Shown in pieces: positions 26,383-35,629 of a stretch of 39,804 bases of DNA (positions within the stretch are counted from its first letter, which is position 1; every line of letters begins with the position of its first letter). This DNA comes from Mesorhizobium sp. (GTDB lineage Bacteria; Pseudomonadota; Alphaproteobacteria; Rhizobiales; Rhizobiaceae): contig NZ_SUEG01000040.1 of the NCBI RefSeq assembly GCF_005063415.1, positions 1-39,804 on the forward strand, written 5' to 3'. Under the pieces are notes generated by a model that was given only the letters and a program-made list of their open reading frames with translations, was not told the origin of the DNA and did not search any database. The position numbers and the translations under genes were made by a program.

Positions 26383-26873
26383 GATCGCTCTCCCAACTGC
26401 TGCTTGAGCGCAATCATGGTCAGCGCCGCACGCGCCGCAAAGCCGCCCTTGTCGCCTTCGGAGCGCCTGGCCCGTGTCCAGGCCTGTTCGTCGTTTTCGG
26501 TGGTCAGGACGCCGTTGCCGATGCAGACCGAATCCTGCACGGACAGGTCCATCAGGGCACGGCTGGATTCATTGGCGACGATCTCGAAATGATAAGTGTC
26601 GCCGCGGATCACCGTGCCGAGGGCGACGAAACCGTCATAGTTCGTCCCGCCTTCGGAGGCACCGTCGAGCGCGAAGGAAATCACCGCCGGGATTTCGAGC
26701 GAGCCCGGAACGGTGACGACATCGTATGTCGCGCCCGCTTCGTCGAGCGCGCTGGTCGCGCCCTCGAGCAGCGCGTCCGCAAGGTCGTCGTGAAAGCGCG
26801 CCTCGATGACAAGAAGGTGGGCCTTCTTCTTCGGACGGATGAACGCTTTGCCGTGTTGGGATGTGCCTGCCAT
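26379..26873 (-). CDS. ribH: 6,7-dimethyl-8-ribityllumazine synthase
   Basis: 164 residues. Lumazine synthase motifs: [51 protein letters not shown] with the catalytic His95, and [14 protein letters not shown]. It joins the aminouracil product of RibD with 3,4-dihydroxybutanone phosphate, the penultimate riboflavin step. Overlaps nusB; the gap to ribE upstream is 130 bp, and I see no FMN riboswitch in it. Confidence 0.96.
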   Translation of the reverse strand: MAGTSQHGKAFIRPKKKAHLLVIEARFHDDLADALLEGATSALDEAGATYDVVTVPGSLEIPAVISFALDGASEGGTNYDGFVALGTVIRGDTYHFEIVANESSRALMDLSVQDSVCIGNGVLTTENDEQAWTRARRSEGDKGGFAARAALTMIALKQQLGERS

Positions 26874-27003
26874 AGATGTCTCCGGGGATCGCCGGTGACT
26901 TAGGCCGAAGCCGGTTTGATCGCAAGCGGAAGATTGCCGAAGGAACGTTCAAGGCCAACCCGGCGGCGGTCGCATCAGGGAATGGGCTTTATGGACGACC
27001 GCC

Positions 27004-27621
27004 TCAAAGTCCCTCCTTCGCCGCCTCCACCAATCGCGCCGCGTAGCGGGCCATGGTGTCGATCTCGAGATTGACCCAGTCGCCGACCTGGCGTTCGCCC
27101 CAGGTGGTGACGGTCAGCGAATGGTGGATCAACAGCACGTCGAAGCGGGTGCCTTCGACCTTGTTGACGGTGAGCGAAGTGCCGTCGAGTGCGACGGAAC
27201 CCTTGGGGGCGATAAATTTGGCAAGCTCGCGCGGTGCTTCCAGGGTAAAGCGCACGGCGTCACCCTCTTCCTTGCGGGCCACGATCTCGGCCATGCCGTC
27301 GACATGGCCTGACACGATATGGCCGCCAAGCTCGTCGCCGATCTTCAGCGCCCGCTCCAGGTTGATACGCGTGCCGGATTTCCAGCCCATCGCGGTCGTC
27401 AGCCTGAGTGCTTCTTCCCAGGCCTCGACTTCGAACCAGCGTGCGTTGGCGCCGTCTTCCGGCAACCCCGTCACCGTCAGGCAGACACCGCCGCAGGAAA
27501 TCGAGGCGCCGATGGCAATGGTCTGCGGATCGTAGGCGGTGTCGATACGCAAACCGACGCCTTCCCTGAGCGGCTTCACGGCAGCGACGGTGCCGACATC
27601 GGTGACGATTCCAGTGAACAT
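27004..27621 (-). CDS. ribE: Riboflavin synthase alpha chain
   Basis: 205 residues with two tandem lumazine-binding domains (about 1-95 and 96-195); landmarks are MFTGIVTDVG, SISCGGVCLTVTG, GGHIVSGHVDGMAEI and SVALDGTSLTVNKV. It dismutates two lumazines to riboflavin and the aminouracil. The start region is duplicated: 20 bp upstream lies a copy of the start codon that opens a six-codon minigene (MFTGPN) whose stop overlaps this ATG as TGATG. The true start at 27621 gives the full conserved N-terminus. Confidence 0.96.
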   Translation of the reverse strand: MFTGIVTDVGTVAAVKPLREGVGLRIDTAYDPQTIAIGASISCGGVCLTVTGLPEDGANARWFEVEAWEEALRLTTAMGWKSGTRINLERALKIGDELGGHIVSGHVDGMAEIVARKEEGDAVRFTLEAPRELAKFIAPKGSVALDGTSLTVNKVEGTRFDVLLIHHSLTVTTWGERQVGDWVNLEIDTMARYAARLVEAAKEGL

Positions 27622-27653
27622 CAGTTTGGCCCCGTGAACATCAGTTCGGTCCT
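27614..27653 (-). repeat. 20-bp tandem duplication of the ribE start region
   Basis: Two adjacent 20-bp units (27614-27633 and 27634-27653) match at 17 of 20 positions, each containing the minus-strand sequence AACTGATGTTCAC. The distal copy overlaps the end of ribD. It creates a second ATG at 27641 in frame with the stop TGA that touches the real ribE start. Confidence 0.85.
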
Positions 27654-28782
27654 AGATGTCTCTTATCCATTCCGCATATGTGTCTTCGCCGAAACGCATG
27701 CTGCGCAATTTGCGAAATCCCGGCGGGATATTGTTGGCATCGATCGGCGATGCAATACCGCCCTCGCCGATCGCGTCCGGTCCCCGAAACAGCACGATGC
27801 GATCGACCAGTTGTTCGTCGAGGAACGCCTTGGCCACCCTGGCGCCGCCCTCGACCAGGACGCTGGCCATGCCGAGCGCCGCCAGATCCTCGAGCAGTTC
27901 CGGCAGCGCAATATCGCCTTCATAGGTCTCAGTGCCGATGAAGCGAACGCCGGCGCGTTCGAGCGCGGCGCGCCGGTGCGGATCGGCCTCGGCGCAGGCA
28001 GCGATATAGAGCGGCACACGGTCGACGCCGGCGACCAGTTTCGAAGTCTCGGGTAGCCTGATCTGACGGTCGAGCACGATGCGCGCCGGCGAACGGCTCT
28101 CCAGTCCCGGAAGCCTAACCGTCAGCGCCGGATCGTCCTCCAGTGCCGTGCCGATGCCGATCAATATGCCATCGGCTTCGGCGCGCATCAGATAGACTTC
28201 GCGCCGGGCGATGTCGCCGGTGATGGAGACCTGCCCCTCGCCTCTCACGCCGATCTTGTTGTCGCTCGAAAGCGCAAGCTTCAGGATCACTTCCGGACGT
28301 TTTTTCAGAGATCGAATCAAATAGCCGGCCATCTGCTCCGCGGCCTCGGCCGCCAGCACTTTTTCCACCACCTCGACGCCAGCGGCATGCAAGATTGCAT
28401 AGCCCTTGCCGGAAACACGCGGGTCCGGATCGCTGGCAGCGCCAACCACACGCGACACGCCGGCACTGACCAGCGCATTGGCGCAAGGCGGCGTGCGGCC
28501 GTGATGGGCGCAAGGCTCCAGCGTTACATAGGCGGTGGCGCCGCGCGCCAGTTCGCCGGCCTCGGCCAGCGCTTCGGTCTCGGCATGCGGCCGGCCGCCG
28601 ACGGCCGTGACGCCGCTGCCGACGATCATCGGCCCGTCGCCGTCGTCGCGTACGATCAGCGTGCCGACGGACGGATTGGTCGAGGTCCGGCCGGCATTCT
28701 TGCGCGACAGCCTAAGGGCTGCCGCCATATAGCGGCGATCGAGGACCTCTTGCTCCGCCGTGCTGCGCTCGGACCTTGCCAT
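27652..28782 (-). CDS. ribD: Bifunctional riboflavin deaminase/reductase
   Basis: 376 residues. N-terminal cytidine-deaminase-like domain (about 15-155): zinc ligands His66 in GGRPHAETEAL, Cys91 and Cys100 in VTLEPCAHHGRTPPCANALV, and proton-shuttle Glu68. C-terminal reductase domain (about 160-375) with RPEVILKLALSSDNKIGVRG and VLVEGGARVAKAFLDEQLVD. It performs two successive steps after GTP cyclohydrolase II in the riboflavin pathway. The stop is inside the ribE start duplication; the start is two bases from the nrdR stop. Confidence 0.96.
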   Translation of the reverse strand: MARSERSTAEQEVLDRRYMAAALRLSRKNAGRTSTNPSVGTLIVRDDGDGPMIVGSGVTAVGGRPHAETEALAEAGELARGATAYVTLEPCAHHGRTPPCANALVSAGVSRVVGAASDPDPRVSGKGYAILHAAGVEVVEKVLAAEAAEQMAGYLIRSLKKRPEVILKLALSSDNKIGVRGEGQVSITGDIARREVYLMRAEADGILIGIGTALEDDPALTVRLPGLESRSPARIVLDRQIRLPETSKLVAGVDRVPLYIAACAEADPHRRAALERAGVRFIGTETYEGDIALPELLEDLAALGMASVLVEGGARVAKAFLDEQLVDRIVLFRGPDAIGEGGIASPIDANNIPPGFRKLRSMRFGEDTYAEWIRDI

Positions 28783-28784
28783 GC

Positions 28785-29294
28785 TCAGCCGGCGTCCTCT
28801 TCGCTCTTCAGCTCTTCGCCCCTAGGCTCGTCAGTTTTGAGCTCGTCGCCCTTGAGCTCACCCAACACGTCGTGGAAATCCTTGGCCTCGCGGAAATTGC
28901 GGTAGACGGAGGCAAAGCGCACATAGGCGACATCATCGAGCGACTTAAGCGCCTCCATGACCAGCCGGCCGACTTCGCCAGAAGCCACTTCGGTCTCGCC
29001 CGAGCTTTCGAGCTGGCGCACAATGCCGGTCACAGCGCGGTCGATACGTTCCGGGTCGACGTTGCGCTTGCGTACCGCAATCTCGACCGAGCGCAGCAGC
29101 TTGTCGCGGTCGAAGGGCACTTTGCGTCCAGACTTCTTCACCACGACGAGGTCGCGCAATTGCACGCGCTCGAAAGTGGTGAAGCGGCCGCCGCAATCTG
29201 GGCAGACGCGCCGCCTGCGGATCGCCGCGCCGTCTTCGGCGGGGCGCGAATCCTTCACCTGCGTATCTTCGGACTGGCAGTAGGGACAGCGCAT
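28785..29294 (-). CDS. nrdR: Ribonucleotide reductase repressor NrdR
   Basis: 169 residues. Zinc ribbon with Cys3, Cys6, Cys31 and Cys34 ([30 protein letters not shown]) and an ATP-cone at about 49-140 ([20 protein letters not shown]). It senses the dATP/ATP ratio and binds NrdR boxes upstream of ribonucleotide reductase genes. The family is about 150 residues; here an acidic C-terminal tail of about 20 residues repeats an L-K-G/T/S-D/E-E pattern ([20 protein letters not shown]). Two-base gap to ribD. Confidence 0.95.
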   Translation of the reverse strand: MRCPYCQSEDTQVKDSRPAEDGAAIRRRRVCPDCGGRFTTFERVQLRDLVVVKKSGRKVPFDRDKLLRSVEIAVRKRNVDPERIDRAVTGIVRQLESSGETEVASGEVGRLVMEALKSLDDVAYVRFASVYRNFREAKDFHDVLGELKGDELKTDEPRGEELKSEEDAG

Positions 29295-29447
29295 GGAGAG
29301 CCTTCGGTTCGCGATTCTCGTGGAGCGAAAGGCTTAGAGGTTTTTGCCACGATGGCAAAGTATGGCCGATGACCGATCGCGCCTCAGAGATAGCGAGGCA
29401 CGAGGAAAATTGCGAGAGCGGCACTTAGTTGGACGGCAATACGCCAA

Positions 29448-30029
29448 TCAGGGAGCGACGTCGCCGGTCGGGAAGCCGCACGACGTGCCGAGATAGCGAT
29501 AGGCCTTGGTGAAGCCGTCCATCGATATGGTCGCGACCGGCTTGTCGGCGAAGCTGACATCGAGGGCGCTGGTACGGCGCATGGCACGCAGTATCGCGAG
29601 GGTTGTCTCGGGCTTGTTGTTCACTATCCACTGGCCGTCGGCGATAGGATGAAAACCAGCCTTGATCTTGTCGTTGACGTCGCGGAACACCGCCGGGATG
29701 TTGTCACCCTTGGGCAAGTCACTGTTTTTCACGGCGATGATGAGGCTCGGATAGCCCTCGGGTGGCAATACGTCGCCATTCGAGATGGCCAGCGTAAGGG
29801 TGCCGCTGGTCCCGTTAGCGTCGAAAAAGACCGTCGAGGCGGCACAGGTCTTGCGCACATCCTCACCGGTGTTGACCTCGTCCACCGTGGTGGACCACCT
29901 GCCGAAGGTCTCTGTCTTGGGTGCTGCCGGCGGCGGCTCGGTCTGAGCCAAGGCGGCGTCGGACTGCTGCGAGATGGCTAAGGTGAGCAAGGCGCCAACG
30001 CTGGCGAAACGGAAAATTCGCATCATCAT
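29448..30029 (-). CDS. Secreted protein, possibly invasion-associated locus B-like
   Basis: About 193 residues. A signal peptide of about 29 residues (VGALLTLAISQQSDAALAQ) precedes PPPAAPKTETFGRWSTTVDE, then a beta-rich domain with KTCAASTVFFDANGTSGTLT and a C-terminal SMDGFTKAYRYLGTSCGF. The tryptophan near the start, the single central Cys and the final GF..AY..L...C resemble IalB-type periplasmic proteins, but similarity is weak. Three consecutive ATGs (30029, 30026, 30023) follow GGAGAGGCTTG, so the exact start is open. It lies between glyA and nrdR. Confidence 0.65.
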   Translation of the reverse strand: MMMRIFRFASVGALLTLAISQQSDAALAQTEPPPAAPKTETFGRWSTTVDEVNTGEDVRKTCAASTVFFDANGTSGTLTLAISNGDVLPPEGYPSLIIAVKNSDLPKGDNIPAVFRDVNDKIKAGFHPIADGQWIVNNKPETTLAILRAMRRTSALDVSFADKPVATISMDGFTKAYRYLGTSCGFPTGDVAP

Positions 30030-30098
30030 CAAGCCTCTCCGAGATGCCGCCGTGTCCAGTTGATCGGCGCCGTCACAGTTGGGGAACGACGCCCTGCG

Positions 30099-31412
<1,314 letters not shown>

Positions 31413-31663
31413 GGGCTGAAATCCTCAAGGTTCGGGGCCTGTCGCGCCATTAACACAGTTGCTTTCGGCCCGCCACGTTTGCAGCGCGAAATTTGCTGGC
31501 CGGATTGCGGCAGCCCCCCTGAAAGCACATTATTTCTTCGCCTGCCGGCCGGCAGCAGGGCTTCGCGTGATCTCCTGAACAGCCCCGCATGGTTTGAATA
31601 TGGTCCGTGGCGAAAACCGATTTTCGGAATCATCCGCAAAGCTCAGAGCGCGACGACGACAAT

Positions 31664-31692
31664 AAAAAAGGCCGCCCTTCTGGCGGCCTTTT
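31664..31692 (-). terminator. Rho-independent terminator of the L,D-transpeptidase gene
   Basis: AAAAGGCCGCC, a five-base loop and GGCGGCCTTTT form an 11-bp stem; on the minus strand it runs into TTTTTTATT. It lies 18 bases past the ldt stop. The roughly 250 bp from here to glyA hold no visible gene and must include the glyA promoter. Confidence 0.9.
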
Positions 31693-31710
31693 GCAAATGA
31701 ACTCAGCTGC

Positions 31711-32979
31711 TTAGAGCGCGGATGTGATCTGCAGCTCGTTGGCCCCGTCGAGGCCGTAAATATCGTCGCGGAACTGCACCACGCCCGGCCCCGTCGACCA
31801 GGCCGAGATGTAGAGGAAATAGACCGCCACCGGATTGGTGACCTGCACCGGGACGTTCTCGCCGCTCTTGATCGCCGCCTCGAAATGCTGGCGATTCCAG
31901 CCCGGCGTGTCGCGCAGGATCCAGGTGACGAGATCGCGCACGTTCTGGACGCGCACGCAGCCCGAGGAATCGAAGCGCATCATCTTGCCGAACAGGCTCT
32001 GCTGCGGCGTATCGTGCATGTAGACGCCGTCCGGGCTGGGGAAATTGATCTTGACCGAGGCCATCGCGTTGCCAGCACCCGGATCCTGGCGGAAGCGGTA
32101 CTTCTCGGCGTCGTCGGTCGACCAGTCGACGGTCAGCGGATCAACCTCGCTGCCATCCGGCGCGAACAGACGGATGTGGCTGTCCTTGAGATAGTTGGGG
32201 TCCTTCCGCATCAGCGGAATGATGTCCTTGCGCACGATAGAGACCGGCGCGTTCCAGTAGGGATTGACGATGATCTCGTTGATCTTGGAATTGACGATCG
32301 GCGTCTGCCGGTCGATCTTGCCGACGATCGCGGTATGGCGCAGCACGACGCGATCGTTCTCGACCGCCTCGATCTGGGCGCCTGGAATGTCGACCAGCAC
32401 GTAACGGTTGCCCAGCGTGCCGGCGCGCTCGCGCAGCCGCTGCAGATTGGTCTGCAACTGGCCGAGCCGAATTGGCGCCGAAACATTCATCGCCGCATAA
32501 GAATATTGGCCCAGCGTCCCGTCGGCAGGCAGGCCGTGACGCGCCTGGAAGCGCTTGACCGCCGAGTCGACATAGGAATCGAAGGCTGTCGAAATGCCGG
32601 CGCTCTGCGCCAGATCGCCCGCAATCATCAGGCGCTTGCGCAGCGGGACCACGTCGGGATCATCGACGCCGAGCTGCAATTTCTTGCTGTCGGGAACCGG
32701 CTCCCAGCCGCCCTGGGCAACGATGTTCTGGTATTGCGCGACCGCCTGCTCGGTAAACGAAACGGTCTGCAGGCTGAAGATGGGCAGCGTCGAGGCCACC
32801 TTGCCGCCCTGGCTGGGGCGCGCGTCGAACTGGTCGTCCCAATTGCCGCGGGCCGAGGATTTCAGGATATCCCCGATCACATCCTGCGCACTAGCTCGGC
32901 CGGCGACCATAGCGGCTGCGAGCGCGGAGGCCCCTGAAAGGAAGAAACGGCGGCTGGTTCTCATGGACGGTCCAGACAT
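31711..32979 (-). CDS. Tat-exported L,D-transpeptidase with peptidoglycan-binding domain
   Basis: 422 residues. The N-terminus MRTSRRFFLSGASALAAAMV is a twin-arginine signal. A peptidoglycan-binding-like region (about 135-190, DSYVDSAVKRFQARHGLPAD) precedes the YkuD catalytic domain, with His322 in MHDTPQQ and Cys341 in FDSSGCVRVQNVRD, the catalytic pair. Domain order and length match the YcbB/LdtD class and rhizobial/Liberibacter LdtP-like enzymes, which make 3-3 cross-links or anchor outer-membrane proteins in the periplasm. Start at ATG 32979 or 32964 (the latter directly before the Tat motif). Its promoter region carries two large inverted repeats, and the regulator gene ldtR lies next upstream. 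Confidence 0.9.
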   Translation of the reverse strand: MSGPSMRTSRRFFLSGASALAAAMVAGRASAQDVIGDILKSSARGNWDDQFDARPSQGGKVASTLPIFSLQTVSFTEQAVAQYQNIVAQGGWEPVPDSKKLQLGVDDPDVVPLRKRLMIAGDLAQSAGISTAFDSYVDSAVKRFQARHGLPADGTLGQYSYAAMNVSAPIRLGQLQTNLQRLRERAGTLGNRYVLVDIPGAQIEAVENDRVVLRHTAIVGKIDRQTPIVNSKINEIIVNPYWNAPVSIVRKDIIPLMRKDPNYLKDSHIRLFAPDGSEVDPLTVDWSTDDAEKYRFRQDPGAGNAMASVKINFPSPDGVYMHDTPQQSLFGKMMRFDSSGCVRVQNVRDLVTWILRDTPGWNRQHFEAAIKSGENVPVQVTNPVAVYFLYISAWSTGPGVVQFRDDIYGLDGANELQITSAL

Positions 32980-33025
32980 TCTTGCTACAATTCCACTCAC
33001 CGGGCGGTCTCGCCCGCACTCTAGA

Positions 33026-33050
33026 GTTGGCTTCTTAACAATTAGCCAAC
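33026..33050. promoter_or_regulatory. 25-bp inverted repeat upstream of ldt
   Basis: GTTGGCT, an 11-base spacer and AGCCAAC form a perfect 7-bp inverted repeat 47-71 bp upstream of the ldt start. A candidate operator for LdtR or another dimeric regulator. Confidence 0.5.
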
Positions 33051-33060
33051 CATGGCCCGC

Positions 33061-33093
33061 ATCACTTCGGTGTAAAAACACATGGGAAGTGAT
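33061..33093. promoter_or_regulatory. 33-bp nested inverted repeat upstream of ldt
   Basis: ATCACTTC (33061-33068) pairs with GAAGTGAT (33086-33093), and inside is TGT-aaaa-ACA. The nearly palindromic block sits about 82-114 bp upstream of the ldt start, next to the repeat at 33026-33050. It could be a second operator site or a transcript hairpin. Confidence 0.45.
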
Positions 33094-33099
33094 TTGAGC

Positions 33100-33302
33100 A
33101 CAGGACAAATGCACGGCTTTGGCCCCAGCATCACCCGCATCTTCGGTTCCACTGGAATATGGCGGCAACGTGGCTGTTGCTCGAATTTGGATCGGCCGGC
33201 CTGACGAAACGGAAAGACCGGTGCTTTTCGGCACCGGCCTTTGGTCTGCTCCGCGGCAGCGCTTCCGTGGTCCAGCTTCAGATCTTGCTGCGGCGGATGC
33301 GA
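33100..33302. other. ldt/ldtR intergenic remainder
   Basis: Besides the palindromes at 33026-33093 and the terminator at 33218-33237, I find no gene. A plus-strand frame around 33119-33373 and a minus-strand upstream extension of the ldt frame lack any family features. Confidence 0.4.
33218..33237 (-). terminator. Hairpin terminator after ldtR
   Basis: CCGGTGC, a six-base loop and GCACCGG form a 7-bp GC-rich stem; on the minus strand TCTTTCC follows. It lies 66 bases past the ldtR stop and would separate ldtR from ldt. Confidence 0.55.
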
Positions 33303-33818
33303 CTACATCCGATAGGCGATGGTATCGTTCCAGAACCGATCCAACCGCTGCAGGGCGCGGTTCATCTGCTTGAACTCTTCGGTGTTGATGCCGCCGACCT
33401 GCTCGATCGAGCCGACATGGCGCTCGTAAAGGCCGGCGACGACTTCCGCCACTTCATTGCCCTTCGGCGTCAGCGAAACCCGCACCGAACGGCGGTCGAT
33501 GCGCGAGCGCTGGTGGTTGATGAAGCCGAGATCGACCAGCTTCTTCAGATTATAGGAGACATTCGAGCCGAGATAATAGCCGCGCGAGCGCAGTTCGCCG
33601 GCGGTCAGCTCCGAATTGCCGATGTTGAACAGGAGCAGCGCCTGGATGGCGTTGATATCGGAGCGGCCGTTGCGGTCGAATTCGTCCTTGATCACATCAA
33701 GCAGACGGCGATGCAGCCGCTCGACCAGCTGCAGCGATTCCATGTACAGCGAACGGATCGCCTCGCGGCGGTCATCGGATACGTTGGCGGTCTTCGCCGC
33801 CGGACGCGAATTGATCAT
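33303..33818 (-). CDS. ldtR: MarR-family regulator LdtR
   Basis: 171 residues. A winged-helix MarR fold: LVERLHRRLLDVIKDEFDRN, SDINAIQALLLFNIGNSELT, recognition segment GSNVSYNLKKLVDLGFINHQ and wing SRIDRRSVRVSLTPKGNEVA. Sequence and position match LdtR of Sinorhizobium and Liberibacter, which controls an adjacent L,D-transpeptidase gene and osmotic-stress tolerance. ATG at 33818 follows GAGAGGCAAAGACA; an upstream start at 33863 is less likely. Upstream are two short palindromes that could mediate autoregulation. Confidence 0.9.
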   Translation of the reverse strand: MINSRPAAKTANVSDDRREAIRSLYMESLQLVERLHRRLLDVIKDEFDRNGRSDINAIQALLLFNIGNSELTAGELRSRGYYLGSNVSYNLKKLVDLGFINHQRSRIDRRSVRVSLTPKGNEVAEVVAGLYERHVGSIEQVGGINTEEFKQMNRALQRLDRFWNDTIAYRM

Positions 33819-33879
33819 TGTCTTTGCCTCTCGTTTGTCGCCCGGTGATTTTTTGTTCTTCACCTTGATCGCGACACTA

Positions 33880-33936
33880 TCGAATACTCATAAAATTCGA
33901 CTTAAACGCCAAGGCTAACAAGAGCTTACCGGTAAG
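33880..33936. promoter_or_regulatory. Two palindromes upstream of ldtR
   Basis: TCGAAT-N9-ATTCGA (33880-33900) lies 62-82 bp, and the perfect 12-bp palindrome CTTACCGGTAAG (33925-33936) 107-118 bp, upstream of the ldtR start. Both fit the size of MarR-type operators. Confidence 0.4.
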
Positions 33937-34021
33937 GGGTTTCGAAAGAGGCTTAACGGACGGTCACCCGAGCAAGGATAATTAACCTAAAGATTTAGCC
34001 AACGATCTTCGACCGGAATTG

Positions 34022-34444
34022 CTATCGCCGGGCCTGCCGCTTCTGGATCCAGATCACCACGCGGAACACTATGTAGAGCAGCGCCACCGCAAGGTGCGAG
34101 GCGACGATCAGCGGCCGGTGACCGAACAACTCAGGAAAGCCGGCATACATGACGCTCTCGGTCACCGCGCAGATGAACCAGATCACCGGCCCCCAGGACG
34201 CCAGCATCCAGAGGCCGGCGGCAGCGAATGGAAAAAACACCGCCAGCACCACCGCCGCCACCTGCCAGTGCACCGGCATCAGGTCGAAGCGCCACAACGG
34301 GCCGGGGTAAAAGCCGATCAGCCGGATCCAGTACAAGATGCCGAACAGCAGGCAGTAGCCGGCGATGACGCGCTGGAACCAGGCGAAGATGACCTCGACC
34401 GTCGAGGGCTGCAGCACCACGCGTCTCGAGGCGACCTCGCTCAC
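34022..34444 (-). CDS. Small multipass membrane protein (DUF6163-like)
   Basis: 140 residues with four hydrophobic helices: VIFAWFQRVIAGYCLLFGIL, VHWQVAAVVLAVFFPFAAAG, SWGPVIWFICAVTESVMYAG and LIVASHLAVALLYIVFRVVI. This looks like the DUF6163 group of rhizobial membrane proteins; function unknown. The start is a GTG at 34444 overlapping the preceding stop (GTGA), so it is coupled to the hydrolase gene; the 28 Arg-rich codons upstream are a frame extension only. Confidence 0.75.
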   Translation of the reverse strand: MSEVASRRVVLQPSTVEVIFAWFQRVIAGYCLLFGILYWIRLIGFYPGPLWRFDLMPVHWQVAAVVLAVFFPFAAAGLWMLASWGPVIWFICAVTESVMYAGFPELFGHRPLIVASHLAVALLYIVFRVVIWIQKRQARR

Positions 34445-35484
34445 AGCTTCAGTTCCCGTTCGCCGAGCGGTGCGAAATAGGCGTCGACGTCGACGGCGCT
34501 GACCATATCGATACCTGCCGGCCGCCATTGCGGTGTCGAGCCCTTGTCGATGATGGCGGCGCGGATGCCTTCATAGAAGTCGTGCCCGGCGAGCATGCGG
34601 TTGAGGATACGAAACTCCATTTTCATGCACTCGTCCATCGACAGCGTCTGCCCGGCGCTGATCTGGCGCCATGCAACATGCAGGCTGGTCGGTGAACGGG
34701 TGCGGATGGTGGCCAGCGTCTTTGCAGCGAACTCGTCGGCAGTGGCTGCCCGCTCCAGACTGGCGACGATATCGGCCAGCGACGGCTGCGCGAAATGCCG
34801 GGCGATGGCTTCCAGTGTCGGCCTGTCGGTCTCGCGCCTGGCCGGGATGAAGCAACCGCGCAGCACTGATTCCGGGTCGCCGCTTTCCGCCAGACGGTCG
34901 AGAAAGCCGGCCTGGTCCTCTGCCTTGATCGTATGGGTGGCGAGGCCCGACCACAAAGCATCGCCATAGCGGATGCGGTTGCCGGTCAGCGCCAGATACA
35001 TGCCGAAGCTGCCGCCGAGATCCGGCAACAGATGGCTCGCGCCAACATCCGGGAAAAAGCCAATGCCGACCTCGGGCATGGCAAACTGGGCGTTCTCGGT
35101 CAGCACCCGCTGCGAGCCATGGAAGGAGATACCGACGCCGCCGCCCATGACGATGCCGTCGATCAGCGCGACATAGGGTTTCTTGATGCGGGCGATGCGG
35201 GCGTTCAGCCGGTATTCATCGACGAAGAAATCGACCGGAGGCTTTCCTGCGCGGCCGGCTTCGTAGATGTGGAGGATGTCGCCGCCTGCGGAAAACGCCC
35301 TGCCCTCGGCCTTGACGACGACAACGTCGACGCCGTCGTCGCGCTCCCAACTGCGCAGCGCCTTGTCCAGCGCCTTGACCATGCGGTGGGTCACGGCATT
35401 GAGCGCCTGCGGCCGCGTCAGCGTGACGACGCCGGCCCTGCCCAATCTTTCGAAGCGAATCTCGTCGCCTCCGCCAAAATCCAT
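34441..35484 (-). CDS. 3-hydroxyisobutyryl-CoA hydrolase (enoyl-CoA hydratase fold)
   Basis: 347 residues, the HIBCH length rather than the ~260 of simple hydratases. Crotonase-fold features are RAFSAGGDILHIYEAGRAGK, DGIVMGGGVGISFHGSQRVL (oxyanion hole) and FAMPEVGIGFFPDVGASHLL with the active-site Glu/Asp; the C-terminal MKMEFRILNRMLAGHDFYEG is specific to the HIBCH group. It releases 3-hydroxyisobutyrate in valine breakdown. No other valine pathway genes are in view. Confidence 0.92.
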   Translation of the reverse strand: MDFGGGDEIRFERLGRAGVVTLTRPQALNAVTHRMVKALDKALRSWERDDGVDVVVVKAEGRAFSAGGDILHIYEAGRAGKPPVDFFVDEYRLNARIARIKKPYVALIDGIVMGGGVGISFHGSQRVLTENAQFAMPEVGIGFFPDVGASHLLPDLGGSFGMYLALTGNRIRYGDALWSGLATHTIKAEDQAGFLDRLAESGDPESVLRGCFIPARRETDRPTLEAIARHFAQPSLADIVASLERAATADEFAAKTLATIRTRSPTSLHVAWRQISAGQTLSMDECMKMEFRILNRMLAGHDFYEGIRAAIIDKGSTPQWRPAGIDMVSAVDVDAYFAPLGERELKL

Positions 35485-35629
35485 CGCCAGAGAATCCCTC
35501 CCCGCGCCCGCCGGGAGTGAAGTGCTAAAGCGTGGCGCATGGCCGCGTCAATGGCGGCGCCCAATCCGCTGCTTGGTCGTCGGCGTCACCCAGTGCTAAT
35601 ACTGGCGCTTTGAACCGGAAGGTTGAACC

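Noticed and set aside
26874..27003. Possible FMN riboswitch between ribE and ribH
   Set aside because: None of the conserved RFN blocks can be found on the coding strand; the same holds for the ribD upstream side.
31885..32937. 350-codon frame antisense to the L,D-transpeptidase
   Set aside because: Shadow frame without domain features; the catalytic motifs are on the other strand.
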